Counted from the stretch's first letter, positions 11,429 through 23,104 are shown. The stretch is DNA of 64,000 nucleotides from Chinchilla lanigera (GCF_000276665.1 NW_004955474.1:11235275-11299274), one strand, 5' to 3'. Translations and numbers: made by a program. The notes: generated from the letters alone by a model not told the origin.

Positions 11429-11540
11429 CTTTCTGACAACATGTACACGAAGGGTAGTTGTTGTGGTTGCCATCTGTGAACAAGTCTCTCCCAGCTATTT
11501 TCTGTTAGTAATTTGCCTCCGTGGAGGTTCAAGTAAATAA
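11429..11540 (+). pseudogene. RPS14P: RPS14 processed pseudogene, 3' part
   Basis: Continues the gene exactly where the LTR broke it. It covers the last 16 or so codons, rich in Arg/Gly in the parent gene (here CGC/CGT-type codons have decayed by C-to-T changes), with the stop TGA at 11477-11479. A 3'UTR-like stretch (ttttctgttagtaatttgcc, about 11500-11520) follows. The first five bases are the second target duplication copy. Confidence 0.8.
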
Positions 11541-12452
11541 TAAATGAATATGAATAAAATGAAGATAATAATATGTATCTTAGAGACATGTGATCATGAG
11601 CGACTGTATATGAAAACATTTGGCTGTCTGCTGACACTCAATCAGCACTCTGTAACTTACGCTGCTAGTTGATACTATTCTCCTTACTTGGCATCACCCG
11701 GAAAACAGAAATCTAGAAATCATGAAATAATGCAGCTCCATTCTCTGATAGTAACCTTCAAAAAAACTTGCCAAATTGAAAACCAGAAAACGTCACCCCA
11801 CCCCATACCTTCTCTCAAATGTCCTCTGGACATCTCGTTTCCTTCCTTTATTCTCCAACATGCACATATTTTCCATTCAGATGTTTAATTTGTCTTTGTT
11901 GGCATCTTCTTCAATGTTACATTTTCTAATTTGAATTTTTAATTTCTGTTCTCTGGTCTCTACTATTTGTCCCACTATTTTCCTCCCTAGTTAAGTGGAA
12001 GGAGTCACCATCAATTCAGTTATCCTGGCTTGAAAGGAGAGAGCCATCCTCGACTCCTCTGGTTTGCTTCCAAACCAAGTCATGCCTGTGTCCACTTGCA
12101 TCACTCTCCAGCATTATCCCTCTTTCCATCTATGCCAGCATCAGCTCACTTTGACTCCTGCTGCTCTCCTTCCCTGCTCTCTGCTTTTGTTCCTACCTTC
12201 TCAGGGTGCAGCTCAAGTCAGATCTGGTGCCCTCACTAGTTAAGATCCTACAAAGACTTCCCACTTGTAAGGATAGTAAATTCCAAACACCTTGCCATGG
12301 TCTTTGCTTGTGATCATACCAAGATCTTATTTCGGGTCTCTCTAGTCACTATGACCCAGTTACCACAGTCTTTCTCTTTCTCTCCCTTGAATATCACTGG
12401 CTCACTGCCATTTCTGGGCATTTATACTTATTTTTCTGTCTTGCAGGAGCTC
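11541..12452. other. No gene seen; unassigned sequence
   Basis: Mixed pyrimidine-rich sequence without a supported gene. Short frames are chance. Confidence 0.4.
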
Positions 12453-12467
12453 TCTTCCCACAATTTT

Positions 12468-12665
12468 CTTTTTTTTTTTTTTTTTTTTTTGAGTTTTTTT
12501 TTTTTTTTTTTTTCATTTGTTTTTTTTTTTGAGGCAGGGTCTCCCTATGCAGTTCAGGCTGGCTTTAAACTCACTTTGTAGCCCAGGTGGGTCTTGAACT
12601 CACAACGATCCCCCTTCTCAGCCTCCTGAGTACTGGGGTTACAGGCGTGTGCCACCACGCCCAGT
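12468..12665 (-). mobile_element. B1-type (7SL-derived) SINE
   Basis: Poly-T (minus-strand A tail) from 12468, then gaggcagggtctccctatgc, gtagcccaggtgggtcttga, the cagcctcctgagtactgggg block and gccaccacgcccag. Flanked by a 15-bp target duplication tcttcccacaatttt at 12453-12467 and 12666-12680. Confidence 0.95.
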
Positions 12666-13067
12666 TCTTCCCACAATTTTAGTGTGATGTTTCTGTTTCA
12701 TATTTTAGATAGCTGAAAGACTTTCTCTTGAAAGACTTTCTCTGACCTTTCTACAAAATCCCAACCTTATTTTTCTTAAACCATTTATTTCATTTTCTTT
12801 CTAAATATACTAGGTAAATTTAAACTTAAATATTTGTTAACATGGCTTTAAATCTTGATCTACTAAAATATGAAATCCAGAAGGATGAGAAGTTTTTGCA
12901 TCTAGTTTATTACTGTATTTTCACTTCTAGTACGTGCTATCTAAATGATGTAAGTATTTGTTGAATTAATGAAGAAATATACAAAAGGCAGTTAGACAAA
13001 AATCATATGAAGTATGAACAATTTCCAGTCCAAATCCCGGAAATCTTTTAGATTTTTAACAATTCTT

Positions 13068-13203
13068 TTTTTTTTTTTTTTTTTTTGTCTTTTTGAGACA
13101 AGGTCTCACTATGCAGTTCAGGATGGCCTTGAGCTCACGTTGTAGCCCAGGCTGGTCTCAAACGCACAATGATCCTCCTGCCTCAGCCTCCCAAGGGCTT
13201 CTG
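13068..13203 (-). mobile_element. B1-type SINE, 5'-truncated
   Basis: Poly-T followed by the standard B1 blocks, ending at cagcctcccaagggctt. The last part of the family (gattacaggcg... block) is missing. Flanked by acaattctt at 13059-13067 and 13204-13212. Confidence 0.93.
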
Positions 13204-13212
13204 ACAATTCTT

Positions 13213-14055
13213 ATGAAAGGACAAGTTATTCATGATTCTCCAGGGATGGAAAGATGCCTTGCCTTCTCAGTAGGAAGCCTCCTTTCACAGGAATAGAGAT
13301 GAAGTGTTACTCCAGGACCAGAGTTCAGGATGCTCTGGGGCCACCACTGATCCCACTCTGGCTAGGGATGGAAATAAAATGGGACAAAATAGAATCACTG
13401 TTTCATTTACACGAAAATTGATAAAAGAAAAAAGACCAAAGCCAAACACTACTGATACTCCAAACTTTTTCTCTTTTTAAAATGTTATGTCTCTTTCAGA
13501 AAATTTGATTTATTTGATGGTGATCTTATTTATACTGCCTAAGTTCATATTCAACTGACTCTTAGTTGGAGGTGAGCACAATGAGACAATAAGAGTATAA
13601 ATGGGTGATTGAATCAAGGTGATGTAGCATAGTCTTAAAAGCCACATTTGAAGTTAAAATCTAATTTTAAATCCAAGTATAATCACATTCTATATATGTG
13701 AACTTGAAAAATAACAAAGAACATAATAGAATTTTGCATAATGCTGATTTTATGCCAGGTTAGTGCTGACTTTGCAACATCTGTATGCTACAGAGATAGA
13801 GATAATTATTTTAACTCCTTGCTCTTAATTTTTGTTTTGTAAAGTGGGCATAATTATTTCATTAAGTGTAAAAGGATTGAATGAGTCAGTAATCTCGAAA
13901 TTGTTCCATGTGATTTTGGTATATAGCATGCCCTGCCCTCAGCAAATGCAGCCTTTTAAGAAATTGTTATGTAACCATGTCACCTCCAAATGAAAAAGCC
14001 ATTTTAACTTCTAATATACTGAAATGTTAATAGTGTGTAACATTGTCATGTGTTT
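13213..14055. other. No gene seen; possible MIR trace
   Basis: About 13840-13960 (ttgtaaagtgggcataatta, aaaggattgaatgag, tgccctcagcaaatg) resembles the 3' half of a MIR on the plus strand. The rest is unassigned. This would be upstream or intronic for the scramblase-like pseudogene. Confidence 0.4.
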
Positions 14056-14057
14056 AG

Positions 14058-14296
14058 AATGCAGGACCTCCTGGTCCAGCTGTCCCTTGCCTGTAGGTTA
14101 CCCAGGAGGCTTGCCTATGGGATACCACAGTCCACAGCAGCCCACTACCTTCCCCTTAGAGCAACAAACTTGTAGTACCCATCCTATCCCCTATCAGCCT
14201 AGCACACATCCTATGGTGTGTCATCTAGGTCCAGTACTATGGATGTCAGAGCCAACTCCTCTGCCAAACAGCCCTGCTGGTCTGGAATACTCAAGT
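14058..14296 (+). pseudogene. PLSCR4P: PLSCR4-like scramblase pseudogene, proline-rich exon
   Basis: Phospholipid scramblases have a proline-rich N-terminal region before the beta-barrel domain. Here the block reads GPPGPAVP, then after a frame change at about 14085-14095 (TAG at 14094-14096 in the upstream frame) GYPGGLPMGYHSPQQP, a divergent stretch, WMSEPTPLPN and PAGLEY ending near 14290. This order (GPPG, GYPGGLPMGY, SPQQP, WMPxPTP, GLEY) matches PLSCR4 better than other family members. A tttag acceptor-like sequence precedes it at 14053-14057. The donor after GLEY is not intact. Later exons lie at 19030 and 20575, so introns were kept: a decayed duplicate gene, not a retrocopy. Confidence 0.7.
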
Positions 14297-15944
14297 GCCC
14301 CATACAAATCCAAACTGTTTTCACCTCAAGTATGGTTTTAGTGATGTGAAAGGAAGAGTTTAAAGGCTCAAAGAGTGTAAAAAGGACATGAGTCAGTGAT
14401 AGCAGAGACCTTGTCCACGAGACTGTGGGAGTGTTGGTGCAAATTTCAGAAATGTGAGGGGGGAATGATAAATGCAGGGATTTTTTAATGAGAATCTGAT
14501 CTTCCGGAAAGAAGGTTTGACTTTTACAATTTTCAGGATACTTTCTTAAAAGAAAATGAAAATATAGAAGTAGAGAAAAGCTCTTAGATGTTAGTCTGGC
14601 TAACATTTATTTGGAAGTAGCACTGACCATTAAGGGAGGCAACATTAAAAAAAACTAGAAGACTTAATGGTTAAATATGATTAGGTATGTTGGCCTTTTG
14701 ATTTCCATCACCACCCACAATATTATCTGTATTCCAACTCTTCAAAATTGTTTTCTAAGTAAAGACATGCTTCTTACCAAGCACACGTGGCTCCCAATAA
14801 AATCATCCCTTCCCAAGTAGTGATATCCTATTTATCTTCTATATAAACATGATAGAGCTACCTTGATGTCCAGATCAGATTTCTTGAACAAAATGGTCTA
14901 AACTTAATAATTTTACCTAGAGAAATTAAAATAAAAGCAGTGCTAGAAATCACTCTGTAACTCTTGCCTCTTTGGCTTTAGAAACAGGAGGTCATTAAAT
15001 TCATTATAAGAAAAGGACTACATAATCCAGTACTTGTTTCCCATATGATCAAATAAACATTCCTTAGGGTTCACAAGTTCTGCTGCATAATTTCATGTAT
15101 TGCTAACTCTATACATTAAGATCTTGGTATAATTCTATGAAGCTGATGTATAAAAAACATAGACTGGATCGGGAAATTGGAATTCATTCCAGACAAAAAT
15201 TGTTTTGAAGCAGTATTTTTGTATAACAAAATAAAATACACATAAAGCCATTAAAGTCTTAGGGTCAACCCCATCATTATGGTAAAACTTAGGAATGTTT
15301 ATGGCTAATACATTTTGAAGTCTCTTTATACCTGCAGATAAATGGACTTTGTCTCTGAAAACCTGGAGTCTTATACACAATTTATTTTTCTTTTAAATTT
15401 GCATAGTTTGAAAATTGTTTAAATTTTTTAAAAAGCTGCCTAAGTTATCTTATTAACCTGACAGAGTCAAATTATGGATCACATGGATTCAGATTTCCAT
15501 TTCATGAATGTTTTGAATTTAAAAACAAGCCCCCAATGAAACAAACTAAAAACAGAAGAAATTTTGAAGTCAGACAATGTGGTCAACTCAGGCTTCATTC
15601 CTTAGTAGTTTCGTGGTTGTGAGCACATGTCTTAAACATGTTCGTGCTTTAAGTTCATCCATAAAATTTTACCAGCTGTTCCTATCTCATTGGCAGTTTT
15701 GACAAGTGTGGAAGTATAATTCCATACGTATAAGCACCACTGAATGGATGATAGCTGTACTAATTTAGTTTAAATGCCAATTATTTAATCAAAATGCCTA
15801 CTTTAGTTTGGTATCTGAATGGTAGCCACATACCCAATCTTCTCCGTCTTCCCTAGACTTTTGAGATCCACGTGGAAGATATGTGGATTGTTAAATGATT
15901 CTTCAAAGAATTTCTGTCTGATAGAATGAGATCATAGGTTTCTG
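14297..15944. other. No exon or repeat recognised; presumed pseudogene intron
   Basis: Low-GC sequence. The scramblase core exons expected between the proline-rich exon and the 19-kb exon were looked for here and not found. Contains no long conserved frame. Confidence 0.35.
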
Positions 15945-15957
15945 AGCCTTGACTTTT

Positions 15958-16049
15958 TTTTTTTTGGTTTTTCTCCGGTACCAGGAACCGAACTCACGAC
16001 CTTGCGCTTGCCAGGCAGGCGCTTTGTCGCTGTGCTAAATCCCCAGCCC
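15958..16049 (-). mobile_element. ID-type SINE
   Basis: Poly-T, tctccggtaccaggaaccga ... gctaaatccccagccc. Target duplication agccttgactttt at 15945-15957 and 16050-16062. Low divergence from the other young copies. Confidence 0.95.
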
Positions 16050-16139
16050 AGCCTTGACTTTTTAATAGAATGAGAATACCAGGTGGGTGAATAGTTAAGT
16101 AGAAGCAAAATAAAAAGTATCAGAAACAAGAAAATGATG

Positions 16140-17460
16140 GAGTGACAGAATTAAGTAAATACCTGTCAACATGAACAGTCAATGCCTCAATCAAAAGACA
16201 CACATTAATAGAGTGGATCAAGAAATGAATTCAAGTGGTATGGTGTACATAAGAAACACATTTAACCTAAAAAGAAATTCACAAACAAGAAATCAGAGGA
16301 CAAAATGTAAGCAACAGGAACCCCAAAGCAAGCAAGATTAGCTATCATATTTTTAGACAAAGTGTCCTTCAAGCCAAAATGGATTAGAAGAACCAAGGCA
16401 GGTCACTGTATATTGGTTAAGGGAATAAATCAACAGGAAGAGATAACAATTATTAACATATGTGCATCATAAAACAGCACACTCCACTTCAGCAAACAAG
16501 TAGAGTTGACATAGAAGATCAACATAATAAACAAAATTATAATGGTGGACCTATATATCATTTTCATAGACAGATCAACTAGGCAAAAAATCAACAAGGA
16601 ATTAGCAGAGCTGAACCAAACCTTCAAACAAATTGACTTACAGAGTTTTCCACCCAGTAACAGAAAGTACAACAGGAAGCCCTTAGCAGAACATGAAACT
16701 TTCTCTCAAATAAATCACATATTGACCAATAAATCATCTGAGTAATAGTGCCCTGCTGATTATCAAATCATAGCACAATGTAACTAGAAATCAATGGCAA
16801 AAGAAATAACAGAAATTATTCAACCATACGGAAATTAAATAACACACCGATGTATAATCCATGGGTTAAAGAAGAAGTCAAGGATGAAATACAAACAGCT
16901 TTTAGAATTAAATGATAATGCCAGTGCAATATACTAAAATTTATGGGGCACAATGAAAGCAGTCTTAAGGGGAAAGTTTACACCTGTGACTGGCCACACT
17001 TTAAAAAAATATACCATGCTCTGATTTCTCTTCATATTGTATAAATCTTTTGCCTTAAAAAAAAATACCAGAGGCCAAATAAATAATTTGATCGCGTACC
17101 TCCACATCCTAGAAAAATATGAAATAATCCAAATCCAAAGCTAGTACAAGTCAAGAAAGCATAAAAGCCAGAGGAGAAGTCAATGAAATTGAGATTCAAA
17201 AGGTACAAAGAATTTATGAATTGAAGAGCTGATTCCTCAGAAAAGATAAACAAATTAGGCAATCTCTTAGACAAACTTCCAAGTAAGGGAAAGACCCAAG
17301 TCAATGCAATTAGAAATGAAAAAAGTGAAATCACAATGGATGCTACTCAAATTGAGAAGTTTATTAGAAACTGTATTGCAAAACTGCATGCCAATAGGTT
17401 GGTTCCAAAAAAAAAGAGAAAGATTACATTCCAGTTGAGGGTGACTTGGTTGATGCCAGA
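16140..17460 (+). mobile_element. L1 LINE fragment, ORF2 5'/middle part, plus strand
   Basis: Contains gcctcaatcaaaagacacac, gagtggatcaag, the taagaaacacattt block, caggaaccccaaagcaagc and the later aacaaggaattagcagagct and agagccagaggagaagtc blocks, in ORF2 order. Stops occur in every frame. Truncated at both ends. Confidence 0.75.
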
Positions 17461-17785
17461 ACTGTAAATAGAATGCAGAGGTGGGCTGAGGGACGGTGTG
17501 ATTACTCTCTTATTATCATTATAATTCTAAGAAAGTTATTCGCTACGGAGAAAAAGAAAGCAGTTATAGTGAGGCCACTCCAAATTTGAACTCCATAGGA
17601 AGAGGCTGCATAAATTTATACAATTTAACCTCACTGAGGTTCTGTATTCTTATAATAAAATATGCATAGTAGTACTCTCTGGGATCACCGGCATATTTAA
17701 ATGACATATTTAAGTGCTAGCATTAATAAAAATAATAACAAATAATAATAATAAGTGCTAGCATTTACTATTAATTTATTACAAT
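17461..17785. other. No gene seen; short AT-rich spacer
   Basis: Contains an aataataa-rich stretch near 17720-17755 and nothing else recognisable. Confidence 0.4.
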
Positions 17786-17789
17786 CTTC

Positions 17790-17945
17790 TGTGTGCTTTG
17801 GTCTGCTCAATCATAAACTGGAGATAATAAGATTTCCTATCACAGATGATTGTTTTGAGGATTTAATACAAAAAAATGACAGTGCCCCAAACAGCACTCA
17901 GCACATAGTCCAGCACTCAAAGAGTGTTAGTTGTTGTTCCCAGAT
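17790..17945 (+). mobile_element. MIR SINE, plus strand
   Basis: Shows the 3' two-thirds of MIR: ctggagataataaga, gattgttttgaggattta, gcactcagcacatag, and a terminal gttagttgttgtt. Old and diverged, no target duplication. Confidence 0.65.
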
Positions 17946-18133
17946 CTTTTCCTCCCATTATTTACTGATGATGACAGCCTTATATTGGAGAAAGGTCATC
18001 ACTAGTACACCTGAACGTACTAGAAAGTTTTCTTCATATTCATTGCTTGAGTCTAGTTGCAACTCTTCTATGTATAGCCTGACAACAGTAAGGGAAATTG
18101 TGATGTTGTGAAGCTAAAAAAATTGGAAACTTG

Positions 18134-18205
18134 GCAGCTGGGTGTATAGCTTAATGGTACAGTGTCCACTTAGGATGGGCAAGACTCTGTGTCCAATCCC
18201 GAGTG
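18134..18205 (+). mobile_element. Diverged ID-like SINE
   Basis: gctgggtgtatagcttaatg, then caagactctgtgtccaatcc, fit the tRNA-like head of the ID family with many changes. The tail has been replaced by a (CA)n microsatellite. Confidence 0.6.
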
Positions 18206-18375
18206 TGTACACATGCATGTACACACCGACACATACATACACACACACTCACCCAAAGTATGGAAAATTTATCTCCCTACATTTTTTAGATCTTTTTTTG
18301 TTTCTGCAGTCTTAGTAGTATTTCTGTGCATGTGCATGCATGTGTGTGTGTGCACACACCTGTGTATGTGGGCAT
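18206..18375. repeat. CA/TG-rich microsatellites
   Basis: acac-rich runs at 18206-18255 and tgtg/catg-rich runs at 18325-18375. They flank a short T-rich spacer. Confidence 0.8.
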
Positions 18376-18478
18376 TTATTTGTATGTAGTATTGCCAGCC
18401 ACATAGATTTCTGTATCCACCAACATAATCCAGATATCCAACAGCTTCACTATATCCAAAATCTCCTCTTATAACTAG

Positions 18479-18595
18479 ATTTCTTTTTTTTTTTTTTTTT
18501 TTTTTGGTGATTTTTTTTTCCGGTACCAGAAATCGAACTCACAACCTCGTCCTTGCCAGGCAGGCGCTGTGCTGCTGAGCTACATCCCCAGCCCC
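18479..18595 (-). mobile_element. ID-type SINE
   Basis: Long poly-T, ttccggtaccagaaatcgaa ... gctacatccccagcccc. Flanked by the 17-bp target duplication TCTCCTCTTATAACTAG at 18462-18478 and 18596-18612, perfect, so a recent insertion. Confidence 0.96.
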
Positions 18596-18889
18596 TCTCC
18601 TCTTATAACTAGTATACTAGCCGTTCAAATATTGAAAGGGTTGGTGACTGTTCTCAGCAAGTAATAAACAAGCCTGTTTTCTGTCTTGAAAATCTATGAC
18701 TGCCTCCCTCAAGGTTCCTTGCTTTAAAGACCATCATGAGAAAAGGTCTAAGTAAAGAGCAATCAGGGCCTTGTGTTTGAACACACATACAGCAAGATTT
18801 TACCAGTCCAAGAGACCCTTGAAGAACTACGTTTGCCAACATCAATTCCCCAGTCCTTGAATGAGTAAGTTGTTGGATAAGTGTAAGTT

Positions 18890-18980
18890 ACTCTTTTTTT
18901 TTTTTGTACCGGGAATCAAACTCAGGACCTTGCACTTGCCAGGCAGGCGCTTATGCCACTGAGCTATATCCTGAGCCCAC
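18890..18980 (-). mobile_element. ID-type SINE
   Basis: Poly-T then gtaccgggaatcaaactcag ... gctatatcctgagccc. Target duplication gtgtaagtt at 18881-18889 and 18981-18989. It lies just upstream of the scramblase-like exon at 19030. Confidence 0.94.
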
Positions 18981-19029
18981 GTGTAAGTTGTTATGTGTAC
19001 ATGCAGCATCCTTTCACTGGTTTCATTGG

Positions 19030-19259
19030 AAGGTGGAGATACAGGATCCTCCTAGGGTCACAACTGGCTTTGTTGCAGAACACCGGAACCTGAGCAGGGA
19101 AATTGAGGACATACAAAATGAAGAGCAATGGAATGTGGTCAGAGCACACGTACCATGTCAGCTGAGGGCTGGAGCTCATAATCTGCTTTTGAGGGAGTCT
19201 ATGGTTGAAACAGTGCTTTTAGTATTTTCTGTAGATGGATTACAAAACTTCAAAGTCCT
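19030..19259 (+). pseudogene. PLSCR4P: PLSCR4-like scramblase pseudogene, core exon(s)
   Basis: The main frame gives VEIQDPPRV, TGFVAEHRNL, IEDIQNEEQWNVV and VPCQL (19032-19175). In scramblases this segment (E-x-Q-x-PPGV, GFVAExWNL, IQNxxxxxVMRVRGPC) is part of the 12-strand barrel; GFVAEH and IQNE point to PLSCR4. After 19190 (TTTTGAG followed by GGAG, where an intact donor would have GT) a second short match, VFSVDGLQNF (19218-19250), recalls the S-L-D-G start of the next exon. The 35 bases between are unexplained. Stops follow at 19261. Expressed function is excluded by the lost splice site and stops. ID SINE lies immediately upstream. Confidence 0.75.
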
Positions 19260-20540
19260 CTAGTAGCAGCCCACTTCTCCATGTAATTGAAATGAAATTT
19301 ATAAGATCATTTACAACATCAATATATTAGTAAAAGAGAAAAGTTAACTAACCAGCTGACATAAAATAACTTTCAAGTATTCCCTAGCACATAATATTTT
19401 TCCAAAATGTGAGTTCTCTTCATGATTGATAAAAATGTTAGGAGACACCAAAAATATTTAGCCTCTGAGGAAAATAGCCTGACCTAGTGCTTCTATTTAC
19501 ATGTGAGTGTACTCTATCTAATTAATCATTTTTTCCAAAGATTTCCAGGATGAGAGTACAGGTCCTGAATAATCAAACAAGACAATACTTTATGGCAGCT
19601 ATGGAACACTTCTAAGATCATTTAAATTTCTTATTTGCAAGGTAAAAGTCCGTGCAGATCATCAAGAAGTAGAAAATAATTATGCTGGTAAAATTCATAA
19701 TGAGTTTTACTATAAGGCTTTTTCTATGAATAATTATTTCATGATTATCCTCATTTGCCACATATATTTCCTTACTTCCCCATAAACATGACCAAAGAAA
19801 TCCTCAGAAATATTTCCTGGATTTCTTATAATTCCTCCTGGGAAGGCTTGCCTTCAGCAAGATTCACTCTATGCACTAAAATTTATTATTTCATATTTTA
19901 CTTTACTAGATTCTCAGATATTTTTAAGGAATAAAATGTTCATCGTAGACAAGAGAAAATATATGTAAGTCAAATTGTGTGTGGGTGGGGGGAGTAATTC
20001 TTCTGACCAGTGACACTAAGGTATTTGTCCTATGACAAGTGCCACTGTCCCCTTTTTAGAGGTAGAATTCCCTTGTTGTCCTCAGTGTAAAGAGAATGGA
20101 ATCAACTGACTCCAGAAAAATCTGAGTGATTATACGCAGTTTGTCAGGTGAACCCTTCCTCAGCCTCCCATTTTACCACGGGGCTCCCTAAACTAGAAGA
20201 GACTCCCCCATCCTAAACCTTCGCTGCACTGAGACAAATTTCAGAATTAATTCAAATCATTACCTTTCACTGCAAGCACTTCCTAATGCATCATTTGAAG
20301 ACAGAGAAAGATTGCTGGCCTGAGAATTGTAAGATACATGCTAACATGGGAATTAACAAGTTGCAAAGCACTTAAGTCTTCTTGATAACAATTTCCCTAT
20401 GTGAAGTGTAAGGATTCATCTCCTGCACTGCATTTATGGTAACTCAATGTATACGGCTTCTAGTTAAAAGAACAAAACATGCAGTTGAACTCCTTTGGAT
20501 CCAAACAGTCGCATTCTTATCTTTCTAGTTCGAGTGCCTT
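19260..20540. other. No gene seen; presumed pseudogene intron
   Basis: AT-rich with a G-rich tract at 19978-19991. No repeat family recognised. Confidence 0.35.
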
Positions 20541-20574
20541 GATTGTATATCACACTTCGGCTGCATGAGGTGCG

Positions 20575-20690
20575 CTGAAATGGCTTACTGTAAGCAGTGC
20601 CGGATGTTGACGTTCGCTTCCTGTGAGACCTAGATGAAGGGGTGAAAGCCGCGACTTTTGGAGCTTGCTTCCCTCTTATGACTTACCCGG
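20575..20690 (+). pseudogene. PLSCR4P: PLSCR4-like scramblase pseudogene, C-terminal exon
   Basis: Nucleotides gaaatggcttactgtaagca (20577 on) match the KWxGLLSA segment, and gacctagatg...gtgaaagccgcg...tttggagcttgcttcc (20627-20672) match the calcium-binding loop and the start of the final membrane helix, DLDVKMKA and FGACFL, of a scramblase. Frame is broken by an in-frame TAA-type change in the LLS region, small deletions and a GTG insertion near 20622. It ends before the terminal MYFE segment. CpG content is locally higher than in flanking DNA. With 14058 and 19030 it gives the right exon order on one strand. Confidence 0.7.
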
Positions 20691-20734
20691 AGGCTGTCGC
20701 ATATTAGAAAAGAACTAATGTGGGAATGAGGACA

Positions 20735-20890
20735 CTTCCTAGTTCTGGCACTCACTAAGTTACATGACTTGTGACAAGATTCAGCTGAAAAGGTGAAGAT
20801 CATTTACTAAGGCGTATCTAAGCCATGAACAGTGCCCATCACATCTGAGATGCTCAGTGAATATTTTTCTGACGGATGAATGACTAAGTG
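20735..20890 (+). mobile_element. MIR SINE, plus strand
   Basis: agttctggcactcactaagt, tacatgacttgtgacaag, gtgcccatcacat and gctcagtgaatatt follow the MIR order including the conserved core. Diverged. Confidence 0.65.
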
Positions 20891-21850
20891 AGTAAAAGCC
20901 CTAACACTTTTAAGACAATGTGATAGGTATTAAAGGAGTCTGGAAGAGGAACCAGCTAGTACTTTCTCCTTTAGCGAGTACGTGTAAGGAAGTGTATACT
21001 TACAGCATGAAGGCACACAAAAAAATAGTACTATAAAACAAATGCAAATTAACCAATTTGCCCACGAATGTCACATGGCTTTCAAAATCACATCACAAGA
21101 CAGGTATTGATTCCATTTTCTATGAGGCGAAACTGAAATTCATAAGGAATTGCTCAGAAAGAGAGAAGAGCTTCTTTATTCTGCTCCAAACCTAAAAAGA
21201 ATTATAGAGAACGCAAGAGACATGAAAATTCCTGGAAGAAAGGATGCAGAACAAGTGGAATGTAGGTAGTACCAGGGATTACAGAGCTGATGAGTCCTAA
21301 GGTTTTGACGGAAGCTTGAGGAAGCAGCTTATTATCCTCATCCTGTTTCCCATGTTGCCTGCAGGGGTCAGTGTTCGCTGGTGGGTAAGGCCGGCATACA
21401 AAGACTTGGTAAGGCTAGGATGACCCTACTATTCTCTCTGAGGTGCTGTCATTTCACTCAACCACTCTGTATTTTAGGCTATATATCCTTGGAACATTTT
21501 CTGTGTTTTATGAGATCAAATTATGCATGCACCAAGATAAATATATAGTATTTCTATAAAATGAATGATTAACATTGCAAACCTACATACAAATAAATAG
21601 CTTTGAAGTAAACAAAAAGTAAACAGTAGATCCTAAATACATATACTGTAATTAGTTAGCTTAGAATTTTTCATTTGTGCTTAGGTTCTGCTGCTTCTCA
21701 ACAAATAAACCAACTATGTGAAGACACCTAATTTCGGGTTGTGAGTTGTGTAGTTGTCAGGTTAGGCGCAATTTAATTGCAGGCAAGATATGTACATCTA
21801 AGCATAGTTTTAGATAACCCAACATGAACTTGAAATATGTGAAATGATAG
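20891..21850. other. No gene seen; unassigned sequence
   Basis: No frame or repeat family recognised. A few isolated CpGs. Confidence 0.4.
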
Positions 21851-21854
21851 CGGT

Positions 21855-22046
21855 GACGCTGATAATGATAACAACAGCTACCCCTTGGTCATGTTCCCGA
21901 TTATATTCCATGCACAGTTCTGTGTGAACTACATTAATTCGTTTAGTTCTTATAACAAGCCTATGCATTAGAGACTACGATAACGCTCAGTTTTAGAGGT
22001 GAGAAAACCGAGGTTAAGTATCTAGTGAAAGGCCACACAGACTGAA
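21855..22046 (-). mobile_element. MIR SINE, minus strand
   Basis: Plus strand shows the reverse complement of MIR: ccatgcacagttctgtgtga, attaattcgtttagttcttataacaagcc compressed blocks, then gaggtgagaaaaccgaggtt and aaaggccacacag. Confidence 0.75.
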
Positions 22047-22785
22047 TGTTCTCATTGCTACCTCTCCTTGTGATTCTCGGTTACTTTCGTTGTAACGGAT
22101 TAATACAAACAATAGAAATAAAGGAGAGTGGTGGCATGGTACCTCACATGTTTTCAAATTTAGTATCAATGCTGGGAAATTCGTGGGGCTCTGATGAGGT
22201 CCTATCTGAGGGTGTGTATTTCAGAGAGGTGTTCTTTTGCTTCTTTTCACAACCCAGTGATATTAATATCTGAAACTTCCATTTTTACATTATTCTTTCA
22301 GTTTTCAGCTCCCAAATCATGTATTTGTGTGAAATTAATGTCAGAGATCTTGATTATGACTTCTCAGTGAATTTTTTTTAACCTACTTTTAACACAGGTC
22401 AAACAGTTCAAGATTTCTTTCACTCCTATTTTGCCCCATTGTGGGTGAATATTTTCTAGTGGGTGAATATTTTCTAGTCCAAACTTTGTACTAAAATTTG
22501 ACCCTTTAAGGGTGCTCATTTATTGGGAATCTCTGTTACAATATCTCCCGTGCTCAGGCCTAAGGCCTCACTCCTCAGTGGCTGGCCACAACTGGTGAAA
22601 TCTAAACCTGTGACTATGGAAGTGAAGCACTCTTTGCCCCGCAGAATGCAAAGAAAATGTCAGTCTTTGTATTACTCAGATTTTTCAGATCATCCCTTCC
22701 TTTTGGGCCCCAGAGAGTCTCTAACTCTCATCAGAGATAACTTCTGCAGGTAAATGGATTTTGACTCCATTTAATTTGGCGCACT
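22047..22785. other. No gene seen; includes an 18-bp tandem duplication
   Basis: gtgggtgaatattttcta is repeated exactly at 22441-22458 and 22459-22476. The rest is unassigned. Confidence 0.5.
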
Positions 22786-23095
22786 TAGCATCTCAGTCAC
22801 TTTCCTTATCACTGGGACAAAGTACTCAGCACCCACATGTGAAAGGAGAGGTTGATTTTAGCTCACGTTTTAGAGATTTCATTCCTTGCACGGTTGGCTG
22901 GCTCCAGGAAGGGGCTGCCTGGTGGCCACTCACTAGGCAAAGAGAGAGCGAGAGTAACGAGAAAGGAAATATTCCCTTCCAGGTCACAGCCCTGGGGATC
23001 CCCCTCTTCTCCTAACAGTAAATCAACTATGATATCTCATCATCCAACCACCTTCCAAACACTTGAAGCTTTGGTGGCATTTTATATCTAAAGTA
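22786..23095 (-). mobile_element. MaLR-like LTR relic, minus strand
   Basis: Shares with 5856-6209 the blocks cactgggacaaagtactcag, gaaaggagaggttgatttta and the gctggctccaggaag region, in the same order. More diverged; ends not defined. Confidence 0.55.
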
Positions 23096-23104
23096 CAACC
23101 TTCA

